A stretch of 64,000 nt of DNA from the NCBI GenBank assembly GCA_050290865.1, contig JBNKIW010000001.1, forward strand, positions 1 to 64,000. Reading direction: 5' to 3'. Below are positions 14,518-23,659 of the stretch, one piece after another. A program made the translations under genes and the position numbers. Source of the stretch: JARRLC01 sp050290865 (lineage in GTDB: Bacteria > Pseudomonadota > Alphaproteobacteria > Rhizobiales > Rhodomicrobiaceae). How positions within the stretch are numbered: position 1 is the stretch's first letter; the number at the start of each line of letters is the position of its first letter. The notes beneath the pieces are model-generated. The model did not search any database. It was not told where the DNA came from and saw nothing but the letters and a program-made list of their open reading frames with translations.

Positions 14518-15842
14518 GCCGCGCGGTCTCCTGGCACGAAGCGCGCGCCGAGACTGGTCATGAGATCCGCGAAACGAGGAAAACTGGTGTCTATCATCGA
14601 GATATCGTCAACGGTGACGGGACGCTGCGCACCGAGCCCCAGGGTCAGAAAGGCCATGGCGATACGGTGGTCCATGTCCGCTGCCACGGTGGCGCCCCCC
14701 GCCACCGTTCCGGTTCCATGTACACTCAAACTGTCGGGCCCCGCCACAGCCGCAACGCCGCAGGCTTTCAGCCCGGCTTCGGTCGCCGCGAGCCGGTCGC
14801 TCTCCTTCACCCGCAGTTCGGCGAGCCCATCCATGCGCGTTTCACCGTCCGCGAAGGCCGCGAGCACGGCGAGGACGGGATATTCGTCGATCATCGACGG
14901 CGCACGTCCGGGCGGCACGGCCACGCCTTTCAGCCTGCTATGCCGCACGCGTATATCGGCGACCGGCTCACCGCCCTGATCTCGGGGATTCTCGAACGTC
15001 ACATCGGCGCCCATCTCGCGGATGGTCTCGTAAAAACCGGTGCGCGTCGGGTTGATCAGCACATTGTCGATGACGACGTCCGAGCCGGGACAGATGAGCG
15101 CCGCCGCAGCGATGAAGGCCGCCGAACTGGGGTCTGCGGGCACGCGGATCGGACGGCCGCGAAGCACCGGCTGGCCTTTGAGCGTGATGGCGCGGCCCCC
15201 GGCGCTGTCATCCACGGAAATGCTGGCGCCGAGATAAGTCAGCATCTTCTCGGTATGATCGCGGGTCGCCTCGCGCTCGATGACCGTGGTGTCGCCCGCC
15301 GCGCTCAGTCCCGCCAGCAGGATGGCCGACTTCACCTGCGCCGACGGCACGGGAAGCGTGTAGGTGATCGGGATGACGCTGTCGGTGCCGCGGAGCGTGA
15401 GGGGCAAAGTCTCTTTGTCCTCCTCGACGGTGAGACCCATCTGGCGAAGCGGTTTCAACACGCGGCCCATGGGGCGGCGGCAGAGCGAAGCGTCGCCCGT
15501 GAGCGTCGCCGTGACGGGATGGCCGGTAACCACACCCATCATCAGCCGCGCACCGGTCCCGGAATTGCCGAAATCGAGCGGCTCAGCCGGGGAAATCAGG
15601 CCGCCGATGCCTCGCCCCGTCACCACCCACTCGCCCTCCGCGCCGCGCGACACGCCAGCGCCCAGGCGTTTCACGGCACCGGCCGTCGCCAGCACATCGG
15701 CGGCTTCGAGCAGCCCGGTGATGCGGGTCTCGCCAAGGCTGAGGGCGCCGAACATCAACGCCCTGTGGGAAATGGACTTGTCCCCCGGCACGGCTGCGCG
15801 GCCGGTGAGCGGACCTGACTGGCTGGCGGCAAGCTTGGGCAT
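14514..15842 (-). CDS. aroA: 3-phosphoshikimate 1-carboxyvinyltransferase (EPSP synthase), class II
   Basis: Sixth enzyme of the shikimate pathway, 442 aa from MPKLAASQSG. It joins phosphoenolpyruvate to shikimate-3-phosphate. PGDKSISHRALM, RPMGRVLKPL, PVPSAQVKSAILLAG, PADPSSAAF and RVKESDRL are in place. The pattern RPMGRVL and the wording of SAQVKSA match class II (CP4-like) enzymes. At the glyphosate-critical position, where the CP4 enzyme carries Ala, this protein has Gly95 in GNSGTGARL. An in-frame ATG 60 bases upstream is possible but would add a non-homologous lead. It overlaps cmk by 4 bases. Confidence 0.95.
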   Translation of the reverse strand: MPKLAASQSGPLTGRAAVPGDKSISHRALMFGALSLGETRITGLLEAADVLATAGAVKRLGAGVSRGAEGEWVVTGRGIGGLISPAEPLDFGNSGTGARLMMGVVTGHPVTATLTGDASLCRRPMGRVLKPLRQMGLTVEEDKETLPLTLRGTDSVIPITYTLPVPSAQVKSAILLAGLSAAGDTTVIEREATRDHTEKMLTYLGASISVDDSAGGRAITLKGQPVLRGRPIRVPADPSSAAFIAAAALICPGSDVVIDNVLINPTRTGFYETIREMGADVTFENPRDQGGEPVADIRVRHSRLKGVAVPPGRAPSMIDEYPVLAVLAAFADGETRMDGLAELRVKESDRLAATEAGLKACGVAAVAGPDSLSVHGTGTVAGGATVAADMDHRIAMAFLTLGLGAQRPVTVDDISMIDTSFPRFADLMTSLGARFVPGDRAA

Positions 15843-16284
15843 GATCTGAAGGCCGGTGCGTTCCATCCGGGTTTCGCGCAGGTTTGGCGCTGCGCCTCTC
15901 ACCCGCCATAGAGCCGAGCGCGAGGGGGTGTGTCAATTCGCAATATCGGGCGGGGCCGGTCGGGAATGCATTTCGCAGGCCGGTGAACGCCGAAATATCC
16001 GCTAACGCATGACGGGAAAAAAGCCAGGCCCTCAGCGATGATTTGCCTTTGACAGGATGCGCGGTCACGCATATGCAATACCGCATTTCTCTAGTGTGGC
16101 GTCTCGCAATGGCCTTCACCTTTGCCGCAGTCTCGTCGGGCAATTGCGAAACACAAGCCCCACTAGCTTCTTTCGTGTCTTCTCGTGTCCCTCTACCTCC
16201 GGATTGCCTCAGCGAGCGTGCGGCAAGGATGATCGCGGTTCGGAGACGGGACATGAAAGGTCCGGCCAATTTTCGTGAGGCAAA
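15843..16284. other. Divergent intergenic region of aroA and the TIGR02300 gene
   Basis: About 440 bases without a recognisable gene. It must carry promoters for both directions. I searched it for a tRNA cloverleaf and found none. Confidence 0.45.
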
Positions 16285-16692
16285 ATGTCATTGAAAGCTG
16301 CCCGAGGAACGAAACGGGTTTGCCAGAACTGCGGCGCCAAGTTCTACGACCTGAACCGTGCTCCCGCCGTCTGCCCGATATGTCAGTCGACATGTCAAAT
16401 GGAACAGCGCGCGAAGGCGGCGCCCGGCAACGCGCAGGATGAAGATGAAGACGAAGAGGAGATAATCGGCGGCAAGCCGCCAGCGAAGGTCGAGATCGTC
16501 TCGCTTGACGAGGTGCAGGCCGCGGAGGGCGAACTGCCGGATCTGGAGGAAAGCGATCTGGTCGATATCGACGAGGAAGCGGCGGACATCAAGGACGACG
16601 AGACCTTCATCGAAGTCGAGGACGAAGACGACACGGGCGACGACGTCAGCGGCCTGCTGAGCGGTTCCCGTAACGACGACGAGGATATCTGA
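16285..16692 (+). CDS. FYDLN-acid domain protein (TIGR02300 family)
   Basis: Small protein of 135 aa of unknown function, found almost only in alphaproteobacteria and typically next to aroA. The N-terminus has a zinc-ribbon-like pair, CQNC (13-16) and CPIC (30-33), around the name-giving FYDLN (20-24). The rest is strongly acidic with long runs of Asp and Glu. GTGAGG precedes ATG 16285. The acidic tail suggests contact with a basic partner such as RNA polymerase or a ribosomal protein, but nothing in the sequence proves that. Confidence 0.92.
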   Translation: MSLKAARGTKRVCQNCGAKFYDLNRAPAVCPICQSTCQMEQRAKAAPGNAQDEDEDEEEIIGGKPPAKVEIVSLDEVQAAEGELPDLEESDLVDIDEEAADIKDDETFIEVEDEDDTGDDVSGLLSGSRNDDEDI

Positions 16693-17067
16693 GCCGCGAG
16701 GCTTCTTCGCAAGACCGGTATCATCGATAATCCAGGCGTCAACCGGCCCGTGCTTTGCACGCACGGGCTGTGTTCGCGCGCGAGCATTGGGCCGAACGGC
16801 CTCCTTGGATCGCGGCGCCAGCCCTGCTGGCAAACCCGCACAGCAATCGTGAAACGCTGCGTCGCGGTCTCGGTGCCGGCGCCGCATGCCCCCTCAAAGA
16901 CCCAAGGAATGCTACCCAACGCGGCTCACACTCAGCTTTGTGACGCCGGTGAAAATGGATTGCGTCAACGACACCGCCTCAGGACGACAGGGGGCCGCCG
17001 AAATCGGGGCAGCACCGGTCTTATCTCGAAAACCACCGCCGGGAAGGGGAAGCCGTCCAGAGGCCGC
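16693..17067. other. Non-coding stretch after the TIGR02300 gene
   Basis: No gene is supported here. A perfect hairpin at 16746-16768 probably ends the upstream transcript; the rest is featureless to me. Confidence 0.45.
16746..16768 (+). terminator. Hairpin after the TIGR02300 gene
   Basis: GCCCGTGC (16746-16753) and GCACGGGC (16761-16768) form a perfect 8-bp stem with a 7-nt loop, 54 bases after the stop. The following T content is weak. Confidence 0.5.
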
Positions 17068-17277
17068 TCAGTTGAGTTTGGCCGGACAGGTGGCGCAGGC
17101 GCCAGGACCGGCACACATCGGCGCGTCCATGCTCTCCTTCGCGGGCGACGCGATAAGCGAAAGCTGGCGCGTCAGGTCGGTGCTTTCGCAGGCCGGGCAG
17201 GACGGCGTCTCGGAAGAACGGACCAGCGTTTCGAACTGATGACCGCAGGCATTGCATTGATAAGGGTATATCGGCAC
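17068..17277 (-). CDS. FmdB-family zinc-ribbon protein
   Basis: Zinc-ribbon protein of 69 aa starting at GTG 17277, with GGGAG 6 bases upstream. MPIYPYQCNACGHQFE carries the first CxxC (8, 11) and SCPACESTDL the second (27, 30), as in FmdB regulators, proposed to be transcriptional or assembly factors. A further cysteine cluster (CAGPGACATC, 55-64) lies at the C-terminus and might bind a second metal ion. It is a single gene, divergent from the rhomboid gene. Its function is unknown. Confidence 0.85.
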   Translation of the reverse strand: MPIYPYQCNACGHQFETLVRSSETPSCPACESTDLTRQLSLIASPAKESMDAPMCAGPGACATCPAKLN

Positions 17278-17509
17278 GGTATCTCCCGAAGAGTGAATGG
17301 AGTGCGATAGAAGTGCATCAAAATGCCGGCGTCTGCAAGAGTTCCCGCTGACGCAAGGACCGGAAGAGCAGGCCCAAAACCGGTCGGCGCGCCGGCAATC
17401 ACTGCGGAGCGGAACCGGCGGCCGCGCTAATGTCACGCATTGATCATTTTGAGGACATTCCGGCGTTATATTCGCCACGGAATGCTGCCCACGCCCAAGG
17501 AGCCCGGCC

Positions 17510-18085
17510 GTGCCACTCGTGACGCAGACCCTCATCCTCGCCAATCTCTCCGTCATGCTCTTGCAGCTGAACGTCAGCGCCGGCTCCTGGTCGCAGTTCG
17601 CGCTCTGGCCGATCGGGCCCTATTTCGAGCCCTGGCAGCTCATCACTTATGCCTTCCTGCATGGCAGCATCGCCCACATCTTCTTCAACATGCTGGGGCT
17701 GTTCATGTTCGGCTCCGAGGTCGAGCGGCTTTGGGGTTCGGGGCGGTACGCGGCCTATTATTTCATCTGCGTGCTCTCGGCAGCCGTCGGCCAACTGACG
17801 ATGGCGGCAGTGACAGGGCAGCAGGTCCCCGCGATCGGCGCGTCAGGCGGCGTTTTCGGCCTCCTTCTCGCATTCGCGCTCACCTTCCCCAACCGCATCG
17901 TCGTTCTGCTGTTCCCGCCGATCCCAATGCCCGCATGGCTGTTCGCCACGCTCTACGGCATCCTCGAACTGGTGCTCGGGGTAACCGGAACGTCGGAAGG
18001 CGTGGCGCATTTCGCCCATCTCGGGGGGATGATCGGCGGGCTTCTCGTTATCCTGTGGTGGCGCCGCAGCCGCCGGCGATATTGA
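17510..18085 (+). CDS. Rhomboid-family intramembrane serine protease
   Basis: Multi-pass inner-membrane protease of 191 aa that cleaves membrane proteins within the bilayer. The nucleophile Ser112 lies in GASGG (110-114), the partner His170 in HFAHLGG, and the oxyanion residues HGSIAHIFFN (51-60) lie on the second helix. Six helices can be drawn. The GTG start at 17510 follows AAGGAG by 7 bases, which outweighs later ATG choices. A short basic tail (RRSRRRY) should remain cytoplasmic. Substrate unknown. Confidence 0.92.
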   Translation: MPLVTQTLILANLSVMLLQLNVSAGSWSQFALWPIGPYFEPWQLITYAFLHGSIAHIFFNMLGLFMFGSEVERLWGSGRYAAYYFICVLSAAVGQLTMAAVTGQQVPAIGASGGVFGLLLAFALTFPNRIVVLLFPPIPMPAWLFATLYGILELVLGVTGTSEGVAHFAHLGGMIGGLLVILWWRRSRRRY

Positions 18086-18235
18086 CACCGGGGACGGTCA
18101 GCCGCACGCGATCGCCCTCTGCGCCCGCGCACCGCTCCGGGCGGCAACAAAAAACGGCCAACGCGATCTCTCACGGCGGCCGCTTTCCTTATCCTGTCAG
18201 GGCGATGACGTCCGGGTCCGGTGTCCGGTCAGCCG

Positions 18236-18538
18236 TCAGTCGCAATACACCGGGCGGTAGCATTCACGATGGCCGCGGCGGCAGACCCGGTCGCCGTACT
18301 CGTCGTAATGGCAGCCGCCACGGATCCAGCGGCATTTGCGCGGCCCGCGCTGGCAACCCTCGTCCACATATTCGCGATCGGCCTTCATGGCTTCGAGCGC
18401 CAGAATACCGAGAGCGGCGCCGCCGATGATGGCAGCCGCCTTGCGGCCTTTACGGGCATCGGCCGTACCAATGCTGGCGACGGTCAGCGTCGTTGCCAAA
18501 AGCAGCGTCGCCATCACTGCCGAAACCGTCTTCATCAT
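18236..18538 (-). CDS. Small exported Cys/Arg-rich protein
   Basis: Unrecognised protein of 100 aa. The N-terminus is a signal peptide (MMKTVSAVMATLLLATTL, with a cleavage point near TADA-RKG). A short hydrophobic Ala/Gly-rich stretch follows (AAAIIGGAALGILALEAM). The C-terminal half is rich in Arg, Tyr and Cys, with six cysteines that could pair in the periplasm. I prefer the ATG at 18538, 8 bases from AAGGAG, over the ATG six bases earlier, which is only 2 bases from it. It may be a small periplasmic or surface protein. It has no operon partner. Confidence 0.75.
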   Translation of the reverse strand: MMKTVSAVMATLLLATTLTVASIGTADARKGRKAAAIIGGAALGILALEAMKADREYVDEGCQRGPRKCRWIRGGCHYDEYGDRVCRRGHRECYRPVYCD

Positions 18539-18676
18539 GTCCATATCTCCTTAGATCCCTGCGGCGGGATATACCCCGGCCACGCACCCCTTATCACAGC
18601 GTTGAATTTTAGCTGCGTCAACGTGAACCGTTGATTAACCAGCGCTTCAACATGGCTGCGGCGCGCATGAGAGGGG

Positions 18677-19972
18677 CTAACCCCCGAATACCCTGGCGAA
18701 AATCGTATCCACCTGCTTGGTGTGATAGCCCAGATCGAACAGCGCCTCGATCTTCTCTACGCTCAGAGCCGCCGTCACCTCGGCATCCGCCTTCAAAAGC
18801 GCGAGGAACGCGCCGCCGCCCTGCCACGCGCTCATCGCGTTTCGCTGCACCAGCCTGTAGGCGTCCTCGCGGCTGACACCCGCCTGCGTCAGCGCCAGAA
18901 GCACGCGCTGCGAATGCACGATGCCGCCGCCCTTGTCGAGGTTGGCGCGCATCTTCTCCGGATAGACCACCAGCTTGTCGATCACACCAGCCAGCCGCGC
19001 CAGCGCGAAATCGAGCGTCACCGTCGCGTCCGGCCCGATCATGCGCTCGACGGAGGAATGCGAAATGTCGCGTTCGTGCCACAGCGCGACGTTCTCCATG
19101 GCCGGCAGGGCATAAGCGCGCACCATCCGGGCGAGGCCGGTCAGGTTCTCGGTCAGCACCGGATTGCGCTTATGCGGCATCGCCGACGACCCCTTCTGAC
19201 CCGGCGAGAAATATTCCTCCGCTTCGCCGACCTCGGTGCGCTGCAGATGCCGGATCTCCGTCGCCAGGCGTTCGACCGACGAGGCAATCACCGCCAGCAC
19301 GGCAAAATACATGGCATGGCGGTCGCGCGGCACGATCTGCGTCGAAACCGGCTCGGGTTTGAGCCCCAGCTTCTCCGCGACATATGCTTCGACGCGCGGA
19401 TCAATATTGGCGAAAGTGCCGACCGCGCCGGAGATTTTGCAGGTGGCAACCTCCTCGCGCGCCGCCGCGAGCCGCTCGCGCCCGCGGGCGAACTCGGCAC
19501 AAGCGTAGGCGAGCTTGACGCCGAAGGTGGTCGGCTCGGCGTGGATACCGTGGCTGCGGCCAATGCAGACCGTGTGTTTGTGCTCCTCGGCGCGGCGCTT
19601 GAGCGCGGCGAGCAGGGCGTCCATGTCGGCGAGCAGAATATCGGCGGCGCGGACGAGTTGCACATTGAGGCAGGTATCGAGCACGTCCGACGACGTCATG
19701 CCCTGATGCACGAAGCGCGCTTCAGGTCCGACATGCTCGGCGAGGCTGGTGAGAAATGCGATGACGTCGTGCTTGACTTCGCGCTCGATCGCGTCGATGC
19801 GGTCGATATCGAAGCCGCCGCGGGCGCGCACGGCCTCGGCGGCCTCGCGCGGCACCACGCCGAGTTCCGCCATGGCCTCGGTGGCCAGCGTCTCGATCTC
19901 CTGCCAGATGCTGAATTTGCTCTCGGGCGACCAGATGGCGGCCATTTCGGGGCGGCTATAGCGTGGGATCAT
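18677..19972 (-). CDS. purB: Adenylosuccinate lyase
   Basis: Enzyme of 431 aa in the fumarase/aspartase superfamily that removes fumarate from SAICAR and from adenylosuccinate in purine synthesis. The flexible signature loop GSSAMPHKRNPVLTENL with its catalytic Ser is intact; the second catalytic region, SHGIHAEPTTFG, and TSSDVLDTC are also present. Length and ends match the family. It lies upstream of no obvious partner; murI is the next gene up on the same strand, about 70 bases away, and the two may share a transcript. Confidence 0.97.
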   Translation of the reverse strand: MIPRYSRPEMAAIWSPESKFSIWQEIETLATEAMAELGVVPREAAEAVRARGGFDIDRIDAIEREVKHDVIAFLTSLAEHVGPEARFVHQGMTSSDVLDTCLNVQLVRAADILLADMDALLAALKRRAEEHKHTVCIGRSHGIHAEPTTFGVKLAYACAEFARGRERLAAAREEVATCKISGAVGTFANIDPRVEAYVAEKLGLKPEPVSTQIVPRDRHAMYFAVLAVIASSVERLATEIRHLQRTEVGEAEEYFSPGQKGSSAMPHKRNPVLTENLTGLARMVRAYALPAMENVALWHERDISHSSVERMIGPDATVTLDFALARLAGVIDKLVVYPEKMRANLDKGGGIVHSQRVLLALTQAGVSREDAYRLVQRNAMSAWQGGGAFLALLKADAEVTAALSVEKIEALFDLGYHTKQVDTIFARVFGG

Positions 19973-20041
19973 GCGTCGAATTCCGTGGTTTGGGAGTCGT
20001 GGGCCGGGCGAAGACGGCCGAACGGCGCCACACTAACGGCA

Positions 20042-20857
20042 TTACCCGCCATTGGCCAGTTCCAGGCCGTGGCCTTCAAGCGCCGCAATCAGGGCAGGCG
20101 GCGGCATTTTGCCCGAGGTGAACACCATGCGTCCCCGTCCGCGCGGTGCGCCAACGCCGACGGCGAAGCCGCGCCCGGCAAGAACATTCGCCACACGCCG
20201 CGCGATCGCGGGGGCCGGATCGAGCCACGTCACGGCCCAGGGCGCCAGCCTTTCCAGCTTGTCCATCAGGAGAGGATAATGCGTGCAGGCCAGAACGATG
20301 ACATCCGTCTGGCGCCCGCCGCGCTCGATGAAACACGGCGCGATTTCCGCGGCGATAACCTCGTCTGGCACGTCCGCACCCACCATCGCCGCTTCGGCCA
20401 GTCCGGCCAGCGACGGCGAGCCGGCGAGAGTGAAATCCGCGCCGTGGCCGTGCTCGGCGATGAGCGCATGCGTGTAGTCGCGGCGCACGGTGGCGGGGGT
20501 CGCCAGGACGGAAATCAGGCCCGTCCGGCTGAGCTGCGCGGCAGGCTTGATGGCCGGCACAATGCCGATGAAAGGGAGGTCGTGCGCGGCCCGCAATGAG
20601 GGGAGAACGGCCGTGGAGGCCGTATTGCAGGCGATGACCACGGCGTCGGGAGCATGTTTGGCGATGCCCGCGCCCAGCACCTCGCCCGTGTGCGCGATCA
20701 GCGCATCACGGTCGAGCGCACCATAGGGAAAGCTCGCATCGTCGGCGATGTAGGTGAAGTCGGCTTCCGGCACCGCCTGGCGCAATGCGCGCAGGACCGT
20801 CAGCCCGCCGAGGCCGGAGTCGAAAACGAGGAGGTGCGGAACGGTGGATTGCGGCAT
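20042..20857 (-). CDS. murI: Glutamate racemase
   Basis: Cofactor-independent racemase of 271 aa that makes D-glutamate for peptidoglycan. VFDSGLGGLTVL (Asp13, Ser14), the first catalytic Cys77 in IACNTAS and the second Cys in LACTHYPLL are all present. I start at MPQSTVPHLLVFD (20857), which places the first strand as usual. The open frame continues upstream into the gshA promoter region, and an alternative ATG at 20950 would add 31 residues with no family match. Divergent from gshA. Confidence 0.93.
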   Translation of the reverse strand: MPQSTVPHLLVFDSGLGGLTVLRALRQAVPEADFTYIADDASFPYGALDRDALIAHTGEVLGAGIAKHAPDAVVIACNTASTAVLPSLRAAHDLPFIGIVPAIKPAAQLSRTGLISVLATPATVRRDYTHALIAEHGHGADFTLAGSPSLAGLAEAAMVGADVPDEVIAAEIAPCFIERGGRQTDVIVLACTHYPLLMDKLERLAPWAVTWLDPAPAIARRVANVLAGRGFAVGVGAPRGRGRMVFTSGKMPPPALIAALEGHGLELANGG

Positions 20858-21049
20858 GGTCACGGGGCCGGACTGGAGAAAAGGCGCCAGCTTCCCATAG
20901 CGCACACCGCCGCACACGGCAAACAGCACGTTCAGGTAACGGGATTTCATCAAAGATTTGTTTGATATTCCCGCCGTCTTATCTGAGATATCCTCGGAAA
21001 GAGGATTCCGCCGCACCACCGGGCGCGGCAACAGGCATAGGGACATTTC

Positions 21050-22435
21050 ATGGCAGCAAGCGACGGTAGCAAGGCGGGCGCGCGGATCGAAAGCCGCGAG
21101 GAACTCGTGGCGTATCTGGAGGCGGGCTGCAAGCCGCGCGGGGCTTGGCGCATCGGCACCGAGCACGAGAAATTCCCATTCTATGTCAGCAACTTGTCCC
21201 CTGTACCCTATGACGGCCCAACGGGCATCGCCGCGCTCTTCAACGCGTTGTGCTCACGTTTCGGCTGGGAGCCGGTCTATGAGGGCGAAAACGTCATCGC
21301 GCTGAAAGACCCCTTATGCAAACAGGGCGGCTCGATCACGCTGGAACCTGGCGGACAGTTCGAACTGTCCGGTGCGCCGTTCAGAACCCTGCACGAGACC
21401 TGCGCGGAAGTGGGCACGCATCTGCGGCAGGTGGACGAGGCAGGCGAGGCGCTCGGCATCCGCTTTCTGGGCATGGGGTTTTCGCCGAAATGGGCGCTGT
21501 CTGAGACGCCGCCCATGCCCAAGGAGCGTTACCGCATCATGCGCGACTACATGCCCTCCGTGGGCCGTTACGGTCTCGACATGATGTTCCGCTCCTGCAC
21601 GGTGCAGGTGAATCTCGATTTCGCCAGCGAAGCCGACATGGTGAAGAAGATGCGCGTGGGGCTCGCCCTTCAGCCTCTCGCCACGGCGCTGTTCGCGGCC
21701 TCGCCTTTCACCGAAGGACGCCCGAACGGCTTCCTGAGCTTCCGCAGTGAGATCTGGCGCGACACCGACAATGCGCGCACCGGCATGCTGCCCTGGGTGT
21801 TCGAAGACGGCATGGGCTTCGAGCGCTATGTGGATTACGCGCTCGACGTGCCGATGTATTACGTCTACCGCGACGGCCAGTACATCGATACCGCCGGCGC
21901 GTCGTTCCGCGATTTTCTGGCGGGCAAGCTGCCGCAACTGCCGGGCGTGTTCCCGACCCTCACCGAATGGTCCGACCACCTGACGATGCTGTTCCCCGAG
22001 GTGCGGCTGAAGCGCTTCTTGGAGATGCGCGGCGCCGACGGCGGCCCCTGGCGGCGGCTGTGCGCCCTGCCCGCGCTGTGGACCGGGCTTCTGTATGACG
22101 ACGCGGCGCTGGAGGCGGCATGGGCGCTGGTGCGCGGCTGGACGGCCGGGGAGCGGCAGGCGATGCGCGACCGGGTGCCGCGTTTCGGGCTGAAGGCGGA
22201 GGCCCCGGGCGGCCGGACGGTGCGAGACCTGGCGCTTGACGTGCTGGCTATCGCGAAAACCGGTCTGGAGGCGCGGGGCTGCGTCGATCTGTTCTGCGGA
22301 ACCGAGGTCCGGTATCTGGAAACGCTCGAAGACATCGCCGCCAGCGGCGAGACGCCCGCCGAGGTGATGCTCAGGCGGTATGAGGAGGAGTGGGGCGGCC
22401 GGATCGACCCGCTCTTCGAGATCGAGGCGTATTGA
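21050..22435 (+). CDS. gshA: Glutamate-cysteine ligase, alphaproteobacterial/plant type
   Basis: First enzyme of glutathione synthesis, 461 aa, forming gamma-glutamylcysteine with ATP. The protein follows the plant/alphaproteobacterial GCL type: WRIGTEHEKFPF, GGSITLEPGGQFELSGAP, MGFSPKW and SCTVQVNLDFASEADMVKKM are diagnostic. ATAGGGAC precedes ATG 21050. Plant enzymes are redox-switched by a disulfide; Cys residues exist here (for example LFCGTEV), but I cannot say whether such control applies. Divergent from murI. Confidence 0.95.
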   Translation: MAASDGSKAGARIESREELVAYLEAGCKPRGAWRIGTEHEKFPFYVSNLSPVPYDGPTGIAALFNALCSRFGWEPVYEGENVIALKDPLCKQGGSITLEPGGQFELSGAPFRTLHETCAEVGTHLRQVDEAGEALGIRFLGMGFSPKWALSETPPMPKERYRIMRDYMPSVGRYGLDMMFRSCTVQVNLDFASEADMVKKMRVGLALQPLATALFAASPFTEGRPNGFLSFRSEIWRDTDNARTGMLPWVFEDGMGFERYVDYALDVPMYYVYRDGQYIDTAGASFRDFLAGKLPQLPGVFPTLTEWSDHLTMLFPEVRLKRFLEMRGADGGPWRRLCALPALWTGLLYDDAALEAAWALVRGWTAGERQAMRDRVPRFGLKAEAPGGRTVRDLALDVLAIAKTGLEARGCVDLFCGTEVRYLETLEDIAASGETPAEVMLRRYEEEWGGRIDPLFEIEAY

Positions 22436-22563
22436 CGCGTATTGAGACGGCCGGGTCCCTGGATTCCCGAATCTTCAGCCGTCCGCGCGAAGTTGCTCTC
22501 CGATCGTGTATTGGCGCCGACAGTGGGCCGTCTTCGCGCGTAGACCGACGAAATGACGGCCTG

Positions 22564-22845
22564 CTACACCCACCGGAAAACCACCGTGGCCCACACCAGC
22601 GACAGTCCGACCGCCCCCCACAAGGGCGGGCCGGCGAAGCCGAGCCAGCCGAGATGGATGAACGCCGCCCCGAGAAGCGAGATGAACAGCCGGTCCCCCC
22701 GCGTGGTGTTGAGGGCGAGGATGCCCCGCCGCGGCGCACCACCCGGCGAGCGCCATTCCCAGACCGTCATGGTGAGAAGCAGGCACGCGATGCCGATGAA
22801 GAACGTGGCCGTCTGCCAGGTCCATGCCATCCATGTCAGATCCAT
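22564..22845 (-). CDS. glpU: DUF2160 membrane protein of the glycerol transporter
   Basis: Small inner-membrane protein of 93 aa with three predicted helices (TATFFIGIACLLLTMTVW, ISLLGAAFIHLGWLGFA and AVGLSLVWATVVFRW). It is the last gene of the glycerol ABC-transporter operon, starting 11 bases after the glpQ stop. In rhizobia this family member is encoded in the glpSTPQUV operon; its exact part in transport is unknown. I start at MDLTWMAWTWQ (22845); an ATG 15 bases earlier would overlap glpQ. Confidence 0.85.
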   Translation of the reverse strand: MDLTWMAWTWQTATFFIGIACLLLTMTVWEWRSPGGAPRRGILALNTTRGDRLFISLLGAAFIHLGWLGFAGPPLWGAVGLSLVWATVVFRWV

Positions 22846-22856
22846 GCTGTCCTCCG

Positions 22857-23657
22857 TCACACGCGGCCGAGCGCGAAGCCCTTGGCGATATAGTTGCGCA
22901 CGAAATAGATGACGATGGCGCCGGGGATCAGCGTCAGCGATCCCGCAGCCGCCAGGAGCCCCAGCTCATAGCCGGACGTGCTGGCCGTGCGGGTCATCGT
23001 GGCTGCGATCGGCTTGGCGACTACCGATGTCAGCGTCTTGGCGAGCAGCAGTTCCACCCATGAGAACATGAAGCAGAAGAAAGCGGCGACGCCGATCCCC
23101 GCCGCAATGGTGGGGATGAAAATGCGGATGAAGAAGCGCCAGAAGCCGTAGCCGTCGATATAGGCGGTCTCGTCGAGCTGGCGCGGCACACTCGACATGA
23201 AGCCTTCGAGAATCCACACCGCCAGCGGGATGTTGAACAGGCAGTGCGCCAGAGCGACGGCGATATGGGTGTCGAACAGGCCGGTGGCCGAATAGAGCTG
23301 GAAGAAGGGCAGCGCGAACACGGCAGCGGGCGCCATCCGGTTAGTGAGCAGCCAGAAGAACAGGTGTTTGTCGCCGAGGAAGCGGTAGCGCGAAAAGGCG
23401 TAGGCCGCGGGCAACGCCGCCGTCACCGAGATGACCGTGTTGAGGGCGACATAGATCAGCGAGTTGATATAGCCGTTGTACCAGGTCGGGTCGGTGAAGA
23501 TCTTGCGGTAGTTCTCCAGGGTGAAATTGTGCGGGAACAGCGAGAACGCGCCGAGTATCTCGTTGGTGGTCTTGAACGACATGCTCAAGAGCCAGTAGAT
23601 CGGCAGCATCAGGAAGAGGATGTACAGCGTGGGCGGCAGCCAGCGGAGGTGTCTCAT
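22857..23657 (-). CDS. glpQ: Glycerol ABC transporter permease GlpQ
   Basis: Inner-membrane permease of 266 aa of the MalG type. It has six predicted helices, and the ABC-ATPase contact loop EAA reads ETAYIDGYGFWRFFIRIFIP. It starts 2 bases after the glpP stop, so the two permeases are coupled. Together with GlpP it should form the channel for glycerol. The length fits carbohydrate-family MalG homologues. Confidence 0.93.
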   Translation of the reverse strand: MRHLRWLPPTLYILFLMLPIYWLLSMSFKTTNEILGAFSLFPHNFTLENYRKIFTDPTWYNGYINSLIYVALNTVISVTAALPAAYAFSRYRFLGDKHLFFWLLTNRMAPAAVFALPFFQLYSATGLFDTHIAVALAHCLFNIPLAVWILEGFMSSVPRQLDETAYIDGYGFWRFFIRIFIPTIAAGIGVAAFFCFMFSWVELLLAKTLTSVVAKPIAATMTRTASTSGYELGLLAAAGSLTLIPGAIVIYFVRNYIAKGFALGRV

Positions 23658-23659
23658 CG

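Noticed and set aside
16750..17310. A plus-strand open frame of 186 codons between the TIGR02300 gene and the rhomboid gene
   Set aside because: It covers the FmdB-type zinc ribbon on the other strand, which has a ribosome site and four-cysteine pattern. The plus-strand product has no recognisable motif.
17750..18085. Truncation of the rhomboid protein
   Set aside because: At 191 residues it is short, but six helices and all catalytic residues are present, so it is a normal compact rhomboid.
20858..21166. Upstream extension of the glutamate racemase by up to 103 residues
   Set aside because: It would run through the gshA promoter and start; family members begin close to MPQSTVPHLLVFDSG.
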